This document shows positions 51,396-60,042 of a stretch of 64,000 nucleotides of DNA, one piece after another. How positions within the stretch are numbered: the first letter of the stretch is position 1; the number at the start of each line of letters is the position of its first letter. The notes under the pieces are model-generated. The model was not told the origin of the DNA and did not search any database. It was given only the letters and a program-made list of their open reading frames with translations. The DNA lies in assembly GCF_000744095.1 (NCBI RefSeq), contig NZ_JQLI01000008.1, positions 4,092,001 to 4,156,000 on the forward strand. Direction: 5' to 3'. The position numbers and the translations under genes were made by a program. Origin of the DNA: Cupriavidus necator A5-1 (GTDB lineage Bacteria; Pseudomonadota; Gammaproteobacteria; Burkholderiales; Burkholderiaceae).

Positions 51396-52382
51396 TCAGG
51401 GCGCCTGCAGGTCCTGCTCGGTCACCACGCGCGCGGGACGCGCCGGCGGCAGGCCGACGAACTCGCCCACTACCTGGCGGAACAGGTTGCGCGCCCACAC
51501 CAGCATCGGGTGGGTATTGCGGCTGCGGTGCCAGAACATGTTCAGGCCCAGCGTGGTGTTCAGCTCCGCCGGCAGCGGGAAGGCCTTGAGCCCATACGTC
51601 TCGCAGGCCATGTCCTTGGTCAGCGCATTGACCGTGAAGATCATGTCGGTCTGCGCGGCCAGTTCGGCCTGGGCGCGCCAGGAATGCACGGTCAGCGTCG
51701 CGTTGCGCTTGAGCCCGCGCTGCTGCAGCGCGTAGTCGAGCGGGATCAGCGACGGCGCCGGGCGCCCCGCTCCACCGGAATGCGCCATGAAGATATGGCC
51801 ACAATCCAGGTATTGCTCGAGCGTGCAGTGGTTCTTCAGCACCGGATGATTCTTGCGCGCGCAAACCCACAGGTTCAGCGACGTCACCATTTCCTCGACG
51901 ATTTCCGGATGCCGGGTCGGGAACGGTGAAAATGCCAGGTCGAGCTCATTGGCGCGCATCGAGGCCACGTCGGTTTCCCAGGAATGGGACTCGACCAGCT
52001 TGATATGCAGGTCCGGCGCCAGCTGCTTGATGCGCAGCACGAAGCGGTTGAATACGGTATCGCCGAGCTCGGCGGCAAAGCCGATGCTCAGCGTGCCGGT
52101 GGCGATGGCCGGATCGAAATTGTCCGCGTCGCCCTCGTTGATCGACGACCACAGGTCCAGCATGTCGCGGATCTTGGGGCCCAGCTCGAGCGCGCGCGGC
52201 GTCGGCGTGAGGCCGTGCGGAACGCGGATGAAGAGTGGATCGTCAAAGATTTCGCGCAGCCTGCCCAGCGAATGCGACACCGCGGGCGCAGTCATATGCA
52301 TTTTTTCCGCAACGTAAGTGGCGTTCCGCTTACTCAGCAGCTCGGTGAAGATCACTAAAAGCTTTGTGTCTACGTTCACCAT
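51396..52382 (-). CDS. phcA: LysR-type regulator PhcA, quorum-controlled global regulator
   Basis: A 328-residue LysR-type protein. The N-terminal HTH reads RNATYVAEKMHMTAPAVSHS, and MVNVDTKLLVIFTELLSK is, from memory, very close to Ralstonia PhcA. The effector domain has no recognised ligand. In Ralstonia PhcA switches on high-density and virulence genes; the phcBSRQ operon 22 kb away in the same window should control its activity. The gene is next to fur, and Ralstonia phcA and phcB also lie close on the chromosome. Assignment to PhcA is from sequence memory and synteny, not a database search. Confidence 0.78.
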   Translation of the reverse strand: MVNVDTKLLVIFTELLSKRNATYVAEKMHMTAPAVSHSLGRLREIFDDPLFIRVPHGLTPTPRALELGPKIRDMLDLWSSINEGDADNFDPAIATGTLSIGFAAELGDTVFNRFVLRIKQLAPDLHIKLVESHSWETDVASMRANELDLAFSPFPTRHPEIVEEMVTSLNLWVCARKNHPVLKNHCTLEQYLDCGHIFMAHSGGAGRPAPSLIPLDYALQQRGLKRNATLTVHSWRAQAELAAQTDMIFTVNALTKDMACETYGLKAFPLPAELNTTLGLNMFWHRSRNTHPMLVWARNLFRQVVGEFVGLPPARPARVVTEQDLQAP

Positions 52383-52667
52383 GATCAGGCCCCGGTCAGA
52401 TTTTTCTTAGCAAAGATGGCCCCACCACTTGCACTGGCTGCACATCAGATTTCAACAACGTCTTAATAGTGTAAGAGGAAAAAACATGCTCGGAAAGCAA
52501 ATTCGGCATTTTTGAAGGGGCTGTCGAGGTCATTTTTCTGAAAAATACCGAAATTTTTAGGCTATTGACTGCATATAGGTACAACTTCCGGATTGCAGCA
52601 GCCAATGTACGGTGGGGGTATATTGACGCCCCGCCTTCCATTTTTATCATTCTTTTCTGACGACATC
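52383..52667. promoter_or_regulatory. AT-rich divergent regulatory region between phcA and flavin reductase gene
   Basis: About 285 bases, markedly AT-rich versus the rest of the window. ATTTTT tracts begin at 52508, 52532 and 52553, 24 and 21 bases apart (about two helical turns), and ATTTTT-CTG-AAAAAT (52532-52546) is a small palindrome. TATATT at 52619-52624 is the best plus-strand -10 candidate, with no good -35. A regulatory role, possibly PhcA autoregulation, is likely. An 84-codon minus-strand frame here lacks similarity and is not believed. Confidence 0.5.
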
Positions 52668-53297
52668 ATGTCCGAGCCCGCGCCCGCTTCCGCACATTTC
52701 CGCCTTCCCGTCGAACTGCCGAAAGCCTACCGCCTGCTGAACCACGGCCCGACCGTGCTGGTCAGCGCCGCAGCCGGCGGCAAGCGCAATATCATGGCCG
52801 CCGCCTGGGCCATGCCGCTGGATTTCTCCCCGCCCAAGGTAGCGGTGGTGCTGGACAAGAGCACCTGGACCCGCAAGCTGCTGGAAGAGAGCGGCGAATT
52901 CGTGCTGCAGGTGCCTACCGTCAGCCAGGTCGACCTGACCGAGACTCTCGGCTCGAGCTCCGGCCTGGCGCTGATGGAGCAGGATGGTACCGACAAGTTC
53001 GACGCTTACGGGCTAGGGACTTTCACTGGCACGACGGTCGGCGCGCCGCTGCTCGAGGGCTGCGCCGCCTGGCTGGAATGCCGGCTGCTGCACGAGCCGG
53101 CCACGCAGCAGACCTATGACCTGTTCCTCGGCGAGGTCGTCGCCGCGCAGGCGGACTCGCGCGTGTTCAGCAACGGACGCTGGCATTTCGACGGGCATGA
53201 CGGCCTGCGCACCATCCACCACGTGGCCGGCGGCCATTTCCTGGTCGATGGCGCGGCGGTCGATGCGCGGCCGCTGGCGCCCCGCCCCGCCGGCTGA
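52668..53297 (+). CDS. Flavin reductase-like domain protein
   Basis: A 209-residue FMN-binding split-barrel protein of the flavin reductase family. The motif GPTVLVSAAAGGKRNIMAAAWAMP and FVLQVPTVSQVDLTETLG match the family N-terminal half. Members are flavin reductases or FMN-binding electron carriers; substrate unknown. ATG giving MSEPAPASAHF is used; the upstream in-frame Met at 52593 lies in the regulatory region. A terminator follows. Confidence 0.87.
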   Translation: MSEPAPASAHFRLPVELPKAYRLLNHGPTVLVSAAAGGKRNIMAAAWAMPLDFSPPKVAVVLDKSTWTRKLLEESGEFVLQVPTVSQVDLTETLGSSSGLALMEQDGTDKFDAYGLGTFTGTTVGAPLLEGCAAWLECRLLHEPATQQTYDLFLGEVVAAQADSRVFSNGRWHFDGHDGLRTIHHVAGGHFLVDGAAVDARPLAPRPAG

Positions 53298-53314
53298 TAT
53301 CCCGCTGGCGTAAA

Positions 53315-53342
53315 AAGAAAAACGCGCCCGAAGGCGCGTTTT
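53315..53342. terminator. Bidirectional terminator between flavin reductase gene and gap
   Basis: GAAAAACGCGCC (53315-53326) pairs with GGCGCGTTTTTC (53331-53342) around CGAA. T-rich on both strands. Confidence 0.92.
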
Positions 53343-53363
53343 TCGTTCCGCAAGATTGCAGGA

Positions 53364-54362
53364 TTACTTGGCCGCGACGCGAACCATTTCCAGCACCTTG
53401 TTCGAGTAGCCCCACTCGTTGTCGTACCAGCTCACTACCTTGATGAAGGTGCCGTCCAGCGCGATGCCGGCTTCAGCGTCGAAGATCGAGGTGCGTGCAT
53501 CGCCGCGGAAGTCCGTGGCAACGACCTTGTCTTCGGTGTAGCCCAGCACACCCTTGAGCGCGCCCTGGCTCTGGGCCTTCATCTCGGCGCAGATTTCTTC
53601 GTATGTGGCCGGCTTTTCCAGCTCGACGGTCAGGTCGACCACCGACACGTCCGAGGTCGGCACGCGGAACGACATGCCGGTCAGCTTCTTGTTCAGTTGC
53701 GGGATCACCACGCCCACGGCCTTGGCAGCACCCGTCGACGACGGGATGATGTTTTCCAGGATGCCGCGGCCGCCGCGCCAGTCCTTGTTGGACGGGCCGT
53801 CAACGGTCTTCTGGGTGGCGGTGGCGGCGTGCACGGTGGTCATCAGGCCGCGCTTGATGCCCCACTTGTCGTTCAGCACCTTGGCGACCGGCGCCAGGCA
53901 GTTGGTGGTGCAGCTGGCGTTGGAGATGATCGCCTCGCCCTTGTACGTCTCGTGGTTCACGCCGTACACGAACATCGGGGTGTCGTCCTTGGACGGGGCC
54001 GACATGATCACCTTCTTCGCGCCCGCGTCGAGGTGCTTCTGCGCGCCTTCCTTGGTCAGGAAGATGCCGGTCGACTCGACCACCACGTCGGCCCCGATCT
54101 CGCCCCACTTCAGCTCGGCCGGATCCTTGACCGCGGTCAGGCGGATCTTCTTGCCGTTGACGACCAGGGTGTTGCCGTCGACCGACACTTCGCCGTCAAA
54201 GCGGCCGTGCACCGAGTCGTACTTCAGCATGTATGCCAGGTAGTCGGGCTCCAGCAGGTCGTTGATGCCAACGACTTCGATGTCCTTGAAGTTGGCGACG
54301 GCGGCGCGGAACACCATGCGTCCGATGCGGCCGAAGCCGTTGATGCCGATCTTGATGGTCAT
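53364..54362 (-). CDS. gap: Glyceraldehyde-3-phosphate dehydrogenase, type I
   Basis: A 332-residue enzyme. Catalytic C151 is in SNASCTTNCLAP, GINGFGRIGRM is the NAD site, and NDLLEPDYLAY after beta-2 fits NAD preference. It acts in glycolysis and gluconeogenesis. ATG at 54362 is used; the frame upstream is not GAPDH-like. It follows tkt after 84 bases on the minus strand, the usual betaproteobacterial tkt-gap order. Confidence 0.96.
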   Translation of the reverse strand: MTIKIGINGFGRIGRMVFRAAVANFKDIEVVGINDLLEPDYLAYMLKYDSVHGRFDGEVSVDGNTLVVNGKKIRLTAVKDPAELKWGEIGADVVVESTGIFLTKEGAQKHLDAGAKKVIMSAPSKDDTPMFVYGVNHETYKGEAIISNASCTTNCLAPVAKVLNDKWGIKRGLMTTVHAATATQKTVDGPSNKDWRGGRGILENIIPSSTGAAKAVGVVIPQLNKKLTGMSFRVPTSDVSVVDLTVELEKPATYEEICAEMKAQSQGALKGVLGYTEDKVVATDFRGDARTSIFDAEAGIALDGTFIKVVSWYDNEWGYSNKVLEMVRVAAK

Positions 54363-54446
54363 GACTGTCTCTCCTGAGGATCGATTGAAACCGGTGGGCG
54401 CCGCACGGGCCGCGCGGCGCACCACGCGGCTCCAGCGCCCGGATGC

Positions 54447-56480
54447 TTAGATAAGGGTGTCCTTTACTGTTCGGACAACGTTCTCGACGGTAAAGCCGAA
54501 GTGCTTGAACAGCACACCGGCCGGGGCCGATTCACCGAAGGTGTCGATGCCCACCACCGCTTGGACCTGGTACTTCCACCAGAAGTCCGTCACACCCGCC
54601 TCGACCGCCACGCGCGGCACGCCGGCCGGCAGCACGCTGGCCTTGTAGGCGGTGTCCTGCTTGTCGAACACCGTCGTGGCCGGGACCGAGACCACGCGCA
54701 CATGCACGCCTTCCGCGGCCAGTGCGTCGGCGGCGCCGACGGCCAGGCCCACTTCCGAGCCGGTGGCCAGGATCACGGCGTCCGGGCGGCTGGTCTTCGG
54801 GTTCACGCTGTCGCGCAGCACGTAGCCGCCGCGCGCGATATTGGCGCGGGTGGCGTCGTCGCGGCGCTGGAACGGCAGGTTCTGGCGACTGAAGATCAGG
54901 CAGCTCGGGCCGTTCTCGCGGCGGATCGCCTCGGCCCAGGCCACGGCGGTCTCGGTGGTGTCGGCGGTACGCCAGACGTCCATGTTCGGGATCAGGCGCA
55001 GGCTGGCGACATGCTCGATCGACTGGTGGGTCGGACCGTCTTCGCCCAGGCCGATCGAGTCATGGGTGAACACGAACAGCGAGCGGATCTTCATCAGCGC
55101 CGCCATGCGCAGCGCATTGCGGCTGTAGTCCGAGAAAGTCAGGAATGTCGCGCCGTAGGGGATGTAGCCACCATGCAGCGTAATGCCGTTCATGACGGCG
55201 CTCATGCCGAACTCGCGCACGCCGTAGTTGATGTGGTTGCCCCAGCCATCGACGCGCACGGGCTTGGTGCCCGACCAGTTGGTCAGGTTAGAGCCGGTCA
55301 GGTCGGCCGAACCGCCGAGGAACTCGGGCAGCACCGGGGCCAAGGCCTCGATGGTGTTTTGGCTGGCCTTGCGGGTGGCGATGGTTTCAGCCTTGTCCTC
55401 GCACTTGGCGATGAAGGCTTCCACGGCGGCTTCGAACGAACCCGGCAGCTCGCCCTTCATGCGGCGGCGGAATTCGCCGGCTTCATACGGGTGGCGCTCG
55501 GCGTAGGCGTCGAACAGCGCGTTCCAGGCACGCTCCAGCGCCTGGCCGTTGGCCTTGGCGTCCCAGGCGTCATAAACCTCGGCCGGGACTTCGAACGGGG
55601 CGTGGGCCCAGCCCAGCGCCTCGCGCGTGGCCAGCACTTCGGCGCCGCCCAGCGGGGCGCCGTGTACGTCGTGGCCGCCTTCCTTGTTCGGGGCGCCCTT
55701 GCCGATCTTGGTGCGGCAGCAGATCAGGGTCGGCCTGTCGCTGGCCCTGGCCTGCGAGATGGCCATGTCGACGGCGGTCACGTCATGGCCGTCGATGCCG
55801 CGGATCACGTTCCAGCCGTAGGCTTCGAAGCGCTTCGGGGTATCGTCGGCAAACCAGTGCACCACGTCGCCGTCGATCGAGATGCCGTTATCGTCCCACA
55901 GCGCAATGAGCTTATTAAGCTTCAGCGTGCCGGCCAGCGAGCAGGCCTCATGGCTGATGCCTTCCATCAGGCAGCCATCGCCCAGGAAGACATAGGTGTG
56001 GTGGTTGACGATGTCGAAGCCGGGGCGGTTGAATTCTTCACCCAGCAGGCGTTCGGCCAGTGCCATGCCGACCGCGTTGGTGATGCCCTGGCCGAGCGGG
56101 CCGGTGGTGGTTTCCACGCCCGGGGTGATGCCGTATTCCGGGTGGCCGGCGGTCTTGCTGTGCAGCTGGCGGAAGTTCTTCAGCTCTTCGACCGGCAGGT
56201 CATAGCCGGTCAGGTGCAGGAGCGCGTAGATCAGCATCGAGCCGTGGCCGTTGGACAGCACGAAGCGGTCGCGGTCGGCCCAATGCGGATTGGTCGGGTT
56301 GTGCTTCAGGTGTCGGCCCCACAGCGCCACGGCGATATCTGCCATGCCCATCGGCGCACCGGGGTGGCCGGAATTGGCTTGCTGGACGGCGTCCATGGCA
56401 AGCACGCGGATGGCGTCGGCCATCAGCTTGGCGGGCTGGGAAGCAAAAGGACTTGTTGCGGGATGGGCAAGGGCGGACAT
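54447..56480 (-). CDS. tkt: Transketolase
   Basis: A 677-residue thiamine diphosphate enzyme of the pentose phosphate and Calvin pathways. The N-terminal SGHPGAPMGMADIAVALW, ThDP motif GDGCLMEGISHEACSLAG through NGISIDG, and RFVLSNGHGS are present. ATG at 56480 chosen, with no strong ribosome site; an internal Met at codon 20 (MADAIRVL) is closer to the usual N-terminus. A minus-strand TAAAAT at 56535-56540 may be the -10. Cupriavidus often has additional Calvin-cycle tkt copies elsewhere. Confidence 0.95.
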   Translation of the reverse strand: MSALAHPATSPFASQPAKLMADAIRVLAMDAVQQANSGHPGAPMGMADIAVALWGRHLKHNPTNPHWADRDRFVLSNGHGSMLIYALLHLTGYDLPVEELKNFRQLHSKTAGHPEYGITPGVETTTGPLGQGITNAVGMALAERLLGEEFNRPGFDIVNHHTYVFLGDGCLMEGISHEACSLAGTLKLNKLIALWDDNGISIDGDVVHWFADDTPKRFEAYGWNVIRGIDGHDVTAVDMAISQARASDRPTLICCRTKIGKGAPNKEGGHDVHGAPLGGAEVLATREALGWAHAPFEVPAEVYDAWDAKANGQALERAWNALFDAYAERHPYEAGEFRRRMKGELPGSFEAAVEAFIAKCEDKAETIATRKASQNTIEALAPVLPEFLGGSADLTGSNLTNWSGTKPVRVDGWGNHINYGVREFGMSAVMNGITLHGGYIPYGATFLTFSDYSRNALRMAALMKIRSLFVFTHDSIGLGEDGPTHQSIEHVASLRLIPNMDVWRTADTTETAVAWAEAIRRENGPSCLIFSRQNLPFQRRDDATRANIARGGYVLRDSVNPKTSRPDAVILATGSEVGLAVGAADALAAEGVHVRVVSVPATTVFDKQDTAYKASVLPAGVPRVAVEAGVTDFWWKYQVQAVVGIDTFGESAPAGVLFKHFGFTVENVVRTVKDTLI

Positions 56481-56808
56481 GCGGGCTGGACGGAGACGGT
56501 GAGCGGGCGTGGGCCTGACGGCGGGAAAACCGCAATTTTAGCAGAAGCTAAGGGGTTTTCCGGACTGGCGGGCACCGCTAACGGGTGGGTGGGACGCTCT
56601 GCCGCCGGGTGCCGGCGATGCCGCTCCCCCTGCCCCAGCCATCCGGTCGGAACTATCCGAGCGCGAACATGCGGGATCCTCCACCTACGGAGCGACGCCG
56701 CCGCCACTGCACTGCACTTCGACAGCGCAAGCGCGCGCGCGTAAGATGCACACTCGCACCGCGCGGCGCGCCAGCCGCGCCGGGTTTCCCGCATCCCAGG
56801 AGACGATC
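56481..56808. other. Intergenic region, divergent tkt and VOC gene
   Basis: About 330 bases. A TAAAAT on the minus strand (56535-56540) is the only promoter-like element for tkt that I see, with a poor -35. On the plus strand an in-frame extension of the VOC gene (from 56746) is not used. No other features recognised. Confidence 0.5.
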
Positions 56809-57237
56809 ATGACCAGACCGGCCAACACCCCCTGGCTCACCCCCTACCTGACCGTCGCCAACGGGCGCGCCGCGCTTGACTTCTACAGCCGCGCCTTCGG
56901 CTTCACCGCCGCCAACGTGGTCGACGAGAACGGCGTGCCGACCCATGCAGAGATGCACTACCAGGGCGAACTGGTGGTGATGTTCGCGCCCGAGGGCGCC
57001 TGGGGTAGCACCGCGCGCACGCCGCGCTCGCTGGGCGTGGAATGCCCGCAGACCTTCTATGTCTACTGCAACGATGTCGACGCCATGCACCAGCGCGCGG
57101 TCGACGCCGGCGCGGTCAGCCTGATGGCCCCGGCCGACCAGTTCTGGGGCGACCGCTACTGCATGGTTGAGGATCCCGACGGCTACCGCTGGGGTTTCGG
57201 CAAGCCGCTAGAACAATCGGCGGGGCAGGCAGGCTGA
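56809..57237 (+). CDS. PhnB-like VOC family protein
   Basis: A 142-residue glyoxalase-fold protein of the PhnB/DUF1428-like type: TPWLTPYLTVANGRAALDFY starts it and YCNDVDAMHQRAVDAGA, then WGDRYCMVEDPDGYRWGF, complete the fold. Function unknown; several relatives have an inactive metal site. AGGAGA precedes the ATG. Its stop overlaps the rsmE start (TGATG), so the two are coupled. Confidence 0.88.
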   Translation: MTRPANTPWLTPYLTVANGRAALDFYSRAFGFTAANVVDENGVPTHAEMHYQGELVVMFAPEGAWGSTARTPRSLGVECPQTFYVYCNDVDAMHQRAVDAGAVSLMAPADQFWGDRYCMVEDPDGYRWGFGKPLEQSAGQAG

Positions 57238-57989
57238 TGGCTCCACGTTTCTTCGTCGGCGGCGCGGACGCGGTCCTGGCCGCCGAATCCGATTTTTCCC
57301 TTCCCGAAGCCGTGGTACGCCATGCCCAGGTGCTGCGCCTGGCGCCGGGCGATGCCATCACGCTGTTCGATGGCCGCGGCGGCAGCCATGCGGCCACGCT
57401 GGTCGAGCTGGGCAAGCGCCACGCCGTGGCCCGCATCGGCGCGCATGACACCGCCGAGGCCGAGCCGCCCTTCCGCGTCACGCTGGCGCAGGGCCTGGCA
57501 GGCGGCGACAAGATGGACTGGCTGATCGAGAAAGCGGTCGAGCTTGGCGTCGGTGCGATCCAGCCGTTGCAAGCCACGCGCTCGGTGGTGCGGCTGTCGG
57601 GCGAGCGCGCTCAGAAGCGCCAGGCCCACTGGCAGGCGCTGGTGCAGGCCGCGTGCGAGCAATGCGGGCGGAATCGCTTGCCGGCGGTCGCGCCGGTCGC
57701 TAACTTTGAGACGTGGCTGGTGCAGTCCGGCGACGCGGGGGCACGGCTGCTGGTGTCGCCGCGCGCGGAGCAGTCGCTGCCGGCGTTCGTCGCGGAGCGG
57801 CGCGAGGCGCTGCTCGCCGACGGCGTCACGCTGCTGATCGGCCCCGAAGGCGGGCTCTCACCGGAAGAGGAACACGCGGCACGGCAGGCGGGCTTCACGG
57901 GCGTGTCGCTCGGGCCGCGCATCCTGCGTACCGAAACCGCCGGGCTGGCCTGCCTGGCGACGCTCAACGCCTTGCTGGGCGGATTCTGA
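57237..57989 (+). CDS. rsmE: 16S rRNA m3U1498 methyltransferase RsmE
   Basis: A 250-residue SPOUT methyltransferase. The C-terminal knot contains LLIGPEGGLSPEEEHAA and LGPRILRTETAGLA, typical of RsmE. It methylates U1498 of 16S rRNA. The start ATG overlaps the preceding VOC gene stop. Confidence 0.95.
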   Translation: MAPRFFVGGADAVLAAESDFSLPEAVVRHAQVLRLAPGDAITLFDGRGGSHAATLVELGKRHAVARIGAHDTAEAEPPFRVTLAQGLAGGDKMDWLIEKAVELGVGAIQPLQATRSVVRLSGERAQKRQAHWQALVQAACEQCGRNRLPAVAPVANFETWLVQSGDAGARLLVSPRAEQSLPAFVAERREALLADGVTLLIGPEGGLSPEEEHAARQAGFTGVSLGPRILRTETAGLACLATLNALLGGF

Positions 57990-58039
57990 TGGCAACAGCC
58001 ACTCCGGCTGGCGCCAACCCTGACTGAAAGGAGTCGACC

Positions 58040-58663
58040 ATGGGACTACTCGATAGCGTGCTGGGCGGCGTGCTCGGACAACTCGGCAACGCCCGCGGCG
58101 AGGACGGCAGTGCCGGCGGGCTCAATCCGAAGCTGATGATGGCGCTCGGGCTGCTGGCGATGCTGGCGATGCGCAAGCGCGGCGAGGCTGGCGATGCGGG
58201 CGCGGCGGGTGATTCGGCGGCGCCGGTCGACGATGGCCTGGGTGGACTGGGCAGCCTCGGCGGCCTGCTGGGCGGCATGCTCGGTGGCACCGGCGCTACG
58301 CCGGGTAACCCCACCGGCGGGCTCGACCTCGGCTCGCTGCTGGGCGGCCTGCTCAGCGGTCAGGGCGGCGCCCCGGCCAACAGCCAGGCGCTGGGCGCGG
58401 CCGCGGGTGGCATCGGCGCGCTGCAGCAGATCCTGGGGCAGGCCGGGCTGGGCGAGCAGGTCAACTCGTGGATCGGCAGCGGCGCCAACCAGCCGGTCAT
58501 GCCGTCGGCGCTGAGCAATGCGCTGGGCGATACCGGTGCGCTGGAATCGCTGGCGGAGTCGACCGGGATGTCGCAGGACGATGTGGCGGCGCAACTGAGC
58601 GAAGGGCTGCCGGAGCTGATCGACCGTCTGACGCCGCACGGGCATATCCCGGCGCAGGAATAG
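58040..58663 (+). CDS. YidB family DUF937 protein
   Basis: A 207-residue Gly-rich protein resembling YidB (DUF937). The start MGLLDSVLGGVLGQLGN, a central Gly-rich tract LGGLLGGMLGG, and a C-terminal region LAESTGMSQDDVAAQLSEGLP. The function of this family is unknown. AAAGGAG lies before the ATG. A bidirectional terminator follows. Confidence 0.85.
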   Translation: MGLLDSVLGGVLGQLGNARGEDGSAGGLNPKLMMALGLLAMLAMRKRGEAGDAGAAGDSAAPVDDGLGGLGSLGGLLGGMLGGTGATPGNPTGGLDLGSLLGGLLSGQGGAPANSQALGAAAGGIGALQQILGQAGLGEQVNSWIGSGANQPVMPSALSNALGDTGALESLAESTGMSQDDVAAQLSEGLPELIDRLTPHGHIPAQE

Positions 58664-58685
58664 CGTTCCGACGCCCCGCCAGAAA

Positions 58686-58715
58686 GCAAAAAGCCCGCAG
58701 ATGCGGGCTTTTTGC
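58686..58715. terminator. Bidirectional terminator after the YidB gene
   Basis: GCAAAAAGCCCGC (58686-58698) pairs with GCGGGCTTTTTGC (58703-58715), loop AGAT. T-rich both ways; lies between the convergent YidB and barstar genes. Confidence 0.93.
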
Positions 58716-58735
58716 ATGGAACACGGTGCAGCCGA

Positions 58736-59353
58736 TCAGGCGAACGAGTAGAACACCCGGAACTGCACCTTGCGCTCGCCCCAGAACTCGGCGGCGTCGC
58801 GGAACACGTCGAGCAGCACCTCGCGCCCTTCCTTGTCGAACTTCTGCGCGATCGGCAGGCCTTCCAGCACGATCACGAAGCCCGGCTGCGGGCCGGCCTT
58901 GTAGATCATGTCGGTCAGGCAATCGGCCAGCGCGTCGAAGTTCTTGCCGAAGTGCTTCGGGAACGTGAACGAGGTCGCGATCGTTTCCAGGATCTCCGCC
59001 TTGCTGGCGCAATGCGCGCAGTTGGCGTACAGGAAATGCTGGCCGAGATCTGCGGCCGCCTGGGCCAGCTCGGGCACGCGGAAGGCGCGGATCGACTGGA
59101 CGATGTTCGGACGCACCGTCTTGAACAGGTTCATGGCCCCCTCGCTGGTGCCGTCTGCCCAGCCGGCACCGGTCGGCATGGCCACGGGCGCGGTCGCGGG
59201 CGGGAGTTTGTGCGTCAGCTCTTGGCGCGGCATCATCAGCACGTTGTCGTATAGGTTCTGGGCCTGCTGCTGAGCCCGCTGCCAGCCATCTCCGGCGCCG
59301 CGCTCTTCGCGGGCGGCAAGGGCGTCGCCCAATCCGAAAATGTCAGTCATCAT
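58736..59353 (-). CDS. Barstar family RNase inhibitor with N-terminal extension
   Basis: A 205-residue protein. The C-terminal 90 residues match barstar: KAEILETIATSFTFPKHFGKNFDALADCLTDM, split over two helices, and GFVIVLEGLP, an inhibitor that binds barnase-type RNases. The N-terminal 105 residues are an unassigned extension rich in Ala and Gln. The ATG overlaps the stop of the upstream RNase gene by four bases (ATGA); a second ATG follows immediately. Coupled expression with a secreted RNase implies it protects the cell from leaked enzyme. Confidence 0.9.
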   Translation of the reverse strand: MMTDIFGLGDALAAREERGAGDGWQRAQQQAQNLYDNVLMMPRQELTHKLPPATAPVAMPTGAGWADGTSEGAMNLFKTVRPNIVQSIRAFRVPELAQAAADLGQHFLYANCAHCASKAEILETIATSFTFPKHFGKNFDALADCLTDMIYKAGPQPGFVIVLEGLPIAQKFDKEGREVLLDVFRDAAEFWGERKVQFRVFYSFA

Positions 59354-59739
59354 TTGATTATCCGTTTGAAGCTGTTGTAGTGGTCTTCCGTGTAGTAACA
59401 ATCGTTGGCAGCGCGTTGTTCCCCGCCGCATACGATCCGCTTGGCTCCCCGGTTCCGGCTTCTGGCACTCTTTACCGTGTATTCGCGGTAATACCCGCGT
59501 TCTCTTTGCGGCAGGATGCGTTCGTAGTTGCCGAATCGGGACCCGTCCTTGTCATACAGGAAAGGGCCGCCGGCTTCGATGCGGTCCAGGGTCTGCCGTG
59601 CATCGTTGGGCAACTGCTGCACTGCAATGGTTCCCATCCCTTCGGTCTGCGCCTGCCGCGCCAGCGTCGGCTGCGCCAGGGCCAGCACCAGCGCCGCGCC
59701 CGTGATGGAACGGGCGAGCATGCGTGTTGCGTGCCGCAT
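59350..59739 (-). CDS. Secreted guanyl-specific ribonuclease, barnase/RNase Sa type
   Basis: A 129-residue protein with a signal peptide (MRHATRMLARSITGAALVLALAQ, cleavage near residue 30) and a microbial RNase domain. The segment GYYREYTVKSARSRNRGAKR, then IVCGG and CYYTEDHYNSF, matches RNase Sa. Catalytic residues are E86, R97, R101 and H120, all in place, so the enzyme should be active on RNA after guanosine. ATG at 59739 chosen; the frame is open further upstream. It is followed by a barstar-like inhibitor in a four-base overlap. Confidence 0.88.
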   Translation of the reverse strand: MRHATRMLARSITGAALVLALAQPTLARQAQTEGMGTIAVQQLPNDARQTLDRIEAGGPFLYDKDGSRFGNYERILPQRERGYYREYTVKSARSRNRGAKRIVCGGEQRAANDCYYTEDHYNSFKRIIK

Positions 59740-60042
59740 CAGAGGTACTTGGAAACCCACGTTGCTTGTCTTGGTTGAACCGGAAATCGAGCCTGCCGCT
59801 GGTTGGGTAGACGATCTGTCCGGGCCACCCTGGCCCGCGCCCTGCGCCACCTGGTCAGGAGCGCGATGGATGCCGGCCGCACCGGGGCGCTCATGGCGAG
59901 CGCCTGTACTGTATCAAAGGCGTAAGGTTACGCGCATGCACGCAATTAATCAATCCCGGTCCACGGGCAGCGCCATTTCCTCAATTGTTTCAATATGTTA
60001 AGCGTATGTGTGCGCATACTAACTGTTGGCAGATGGACACAA
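59740..60042. other. Gene-free region upstream of the RNase gene
   Basis: About 300 bases between the RNase start and the maeB terminator. It likely holds the RNase-barstar promoter on the minus strand. A small palindrome GTATG-N6-CATAC lies at 60004-60019. The sequence at 59925-60025 is more AT-rich than the flanks. No gene seen. Confidence 0.5.

Noticed and set aside
52396..52650. 84-codon minus-strand frame in the phcA upstream region
   Set aside because: It lies in the AT-rich regulatory spacer, has no recognisable motif and has a poor start context. The surrounding sequence is better explained as promoter DNA.
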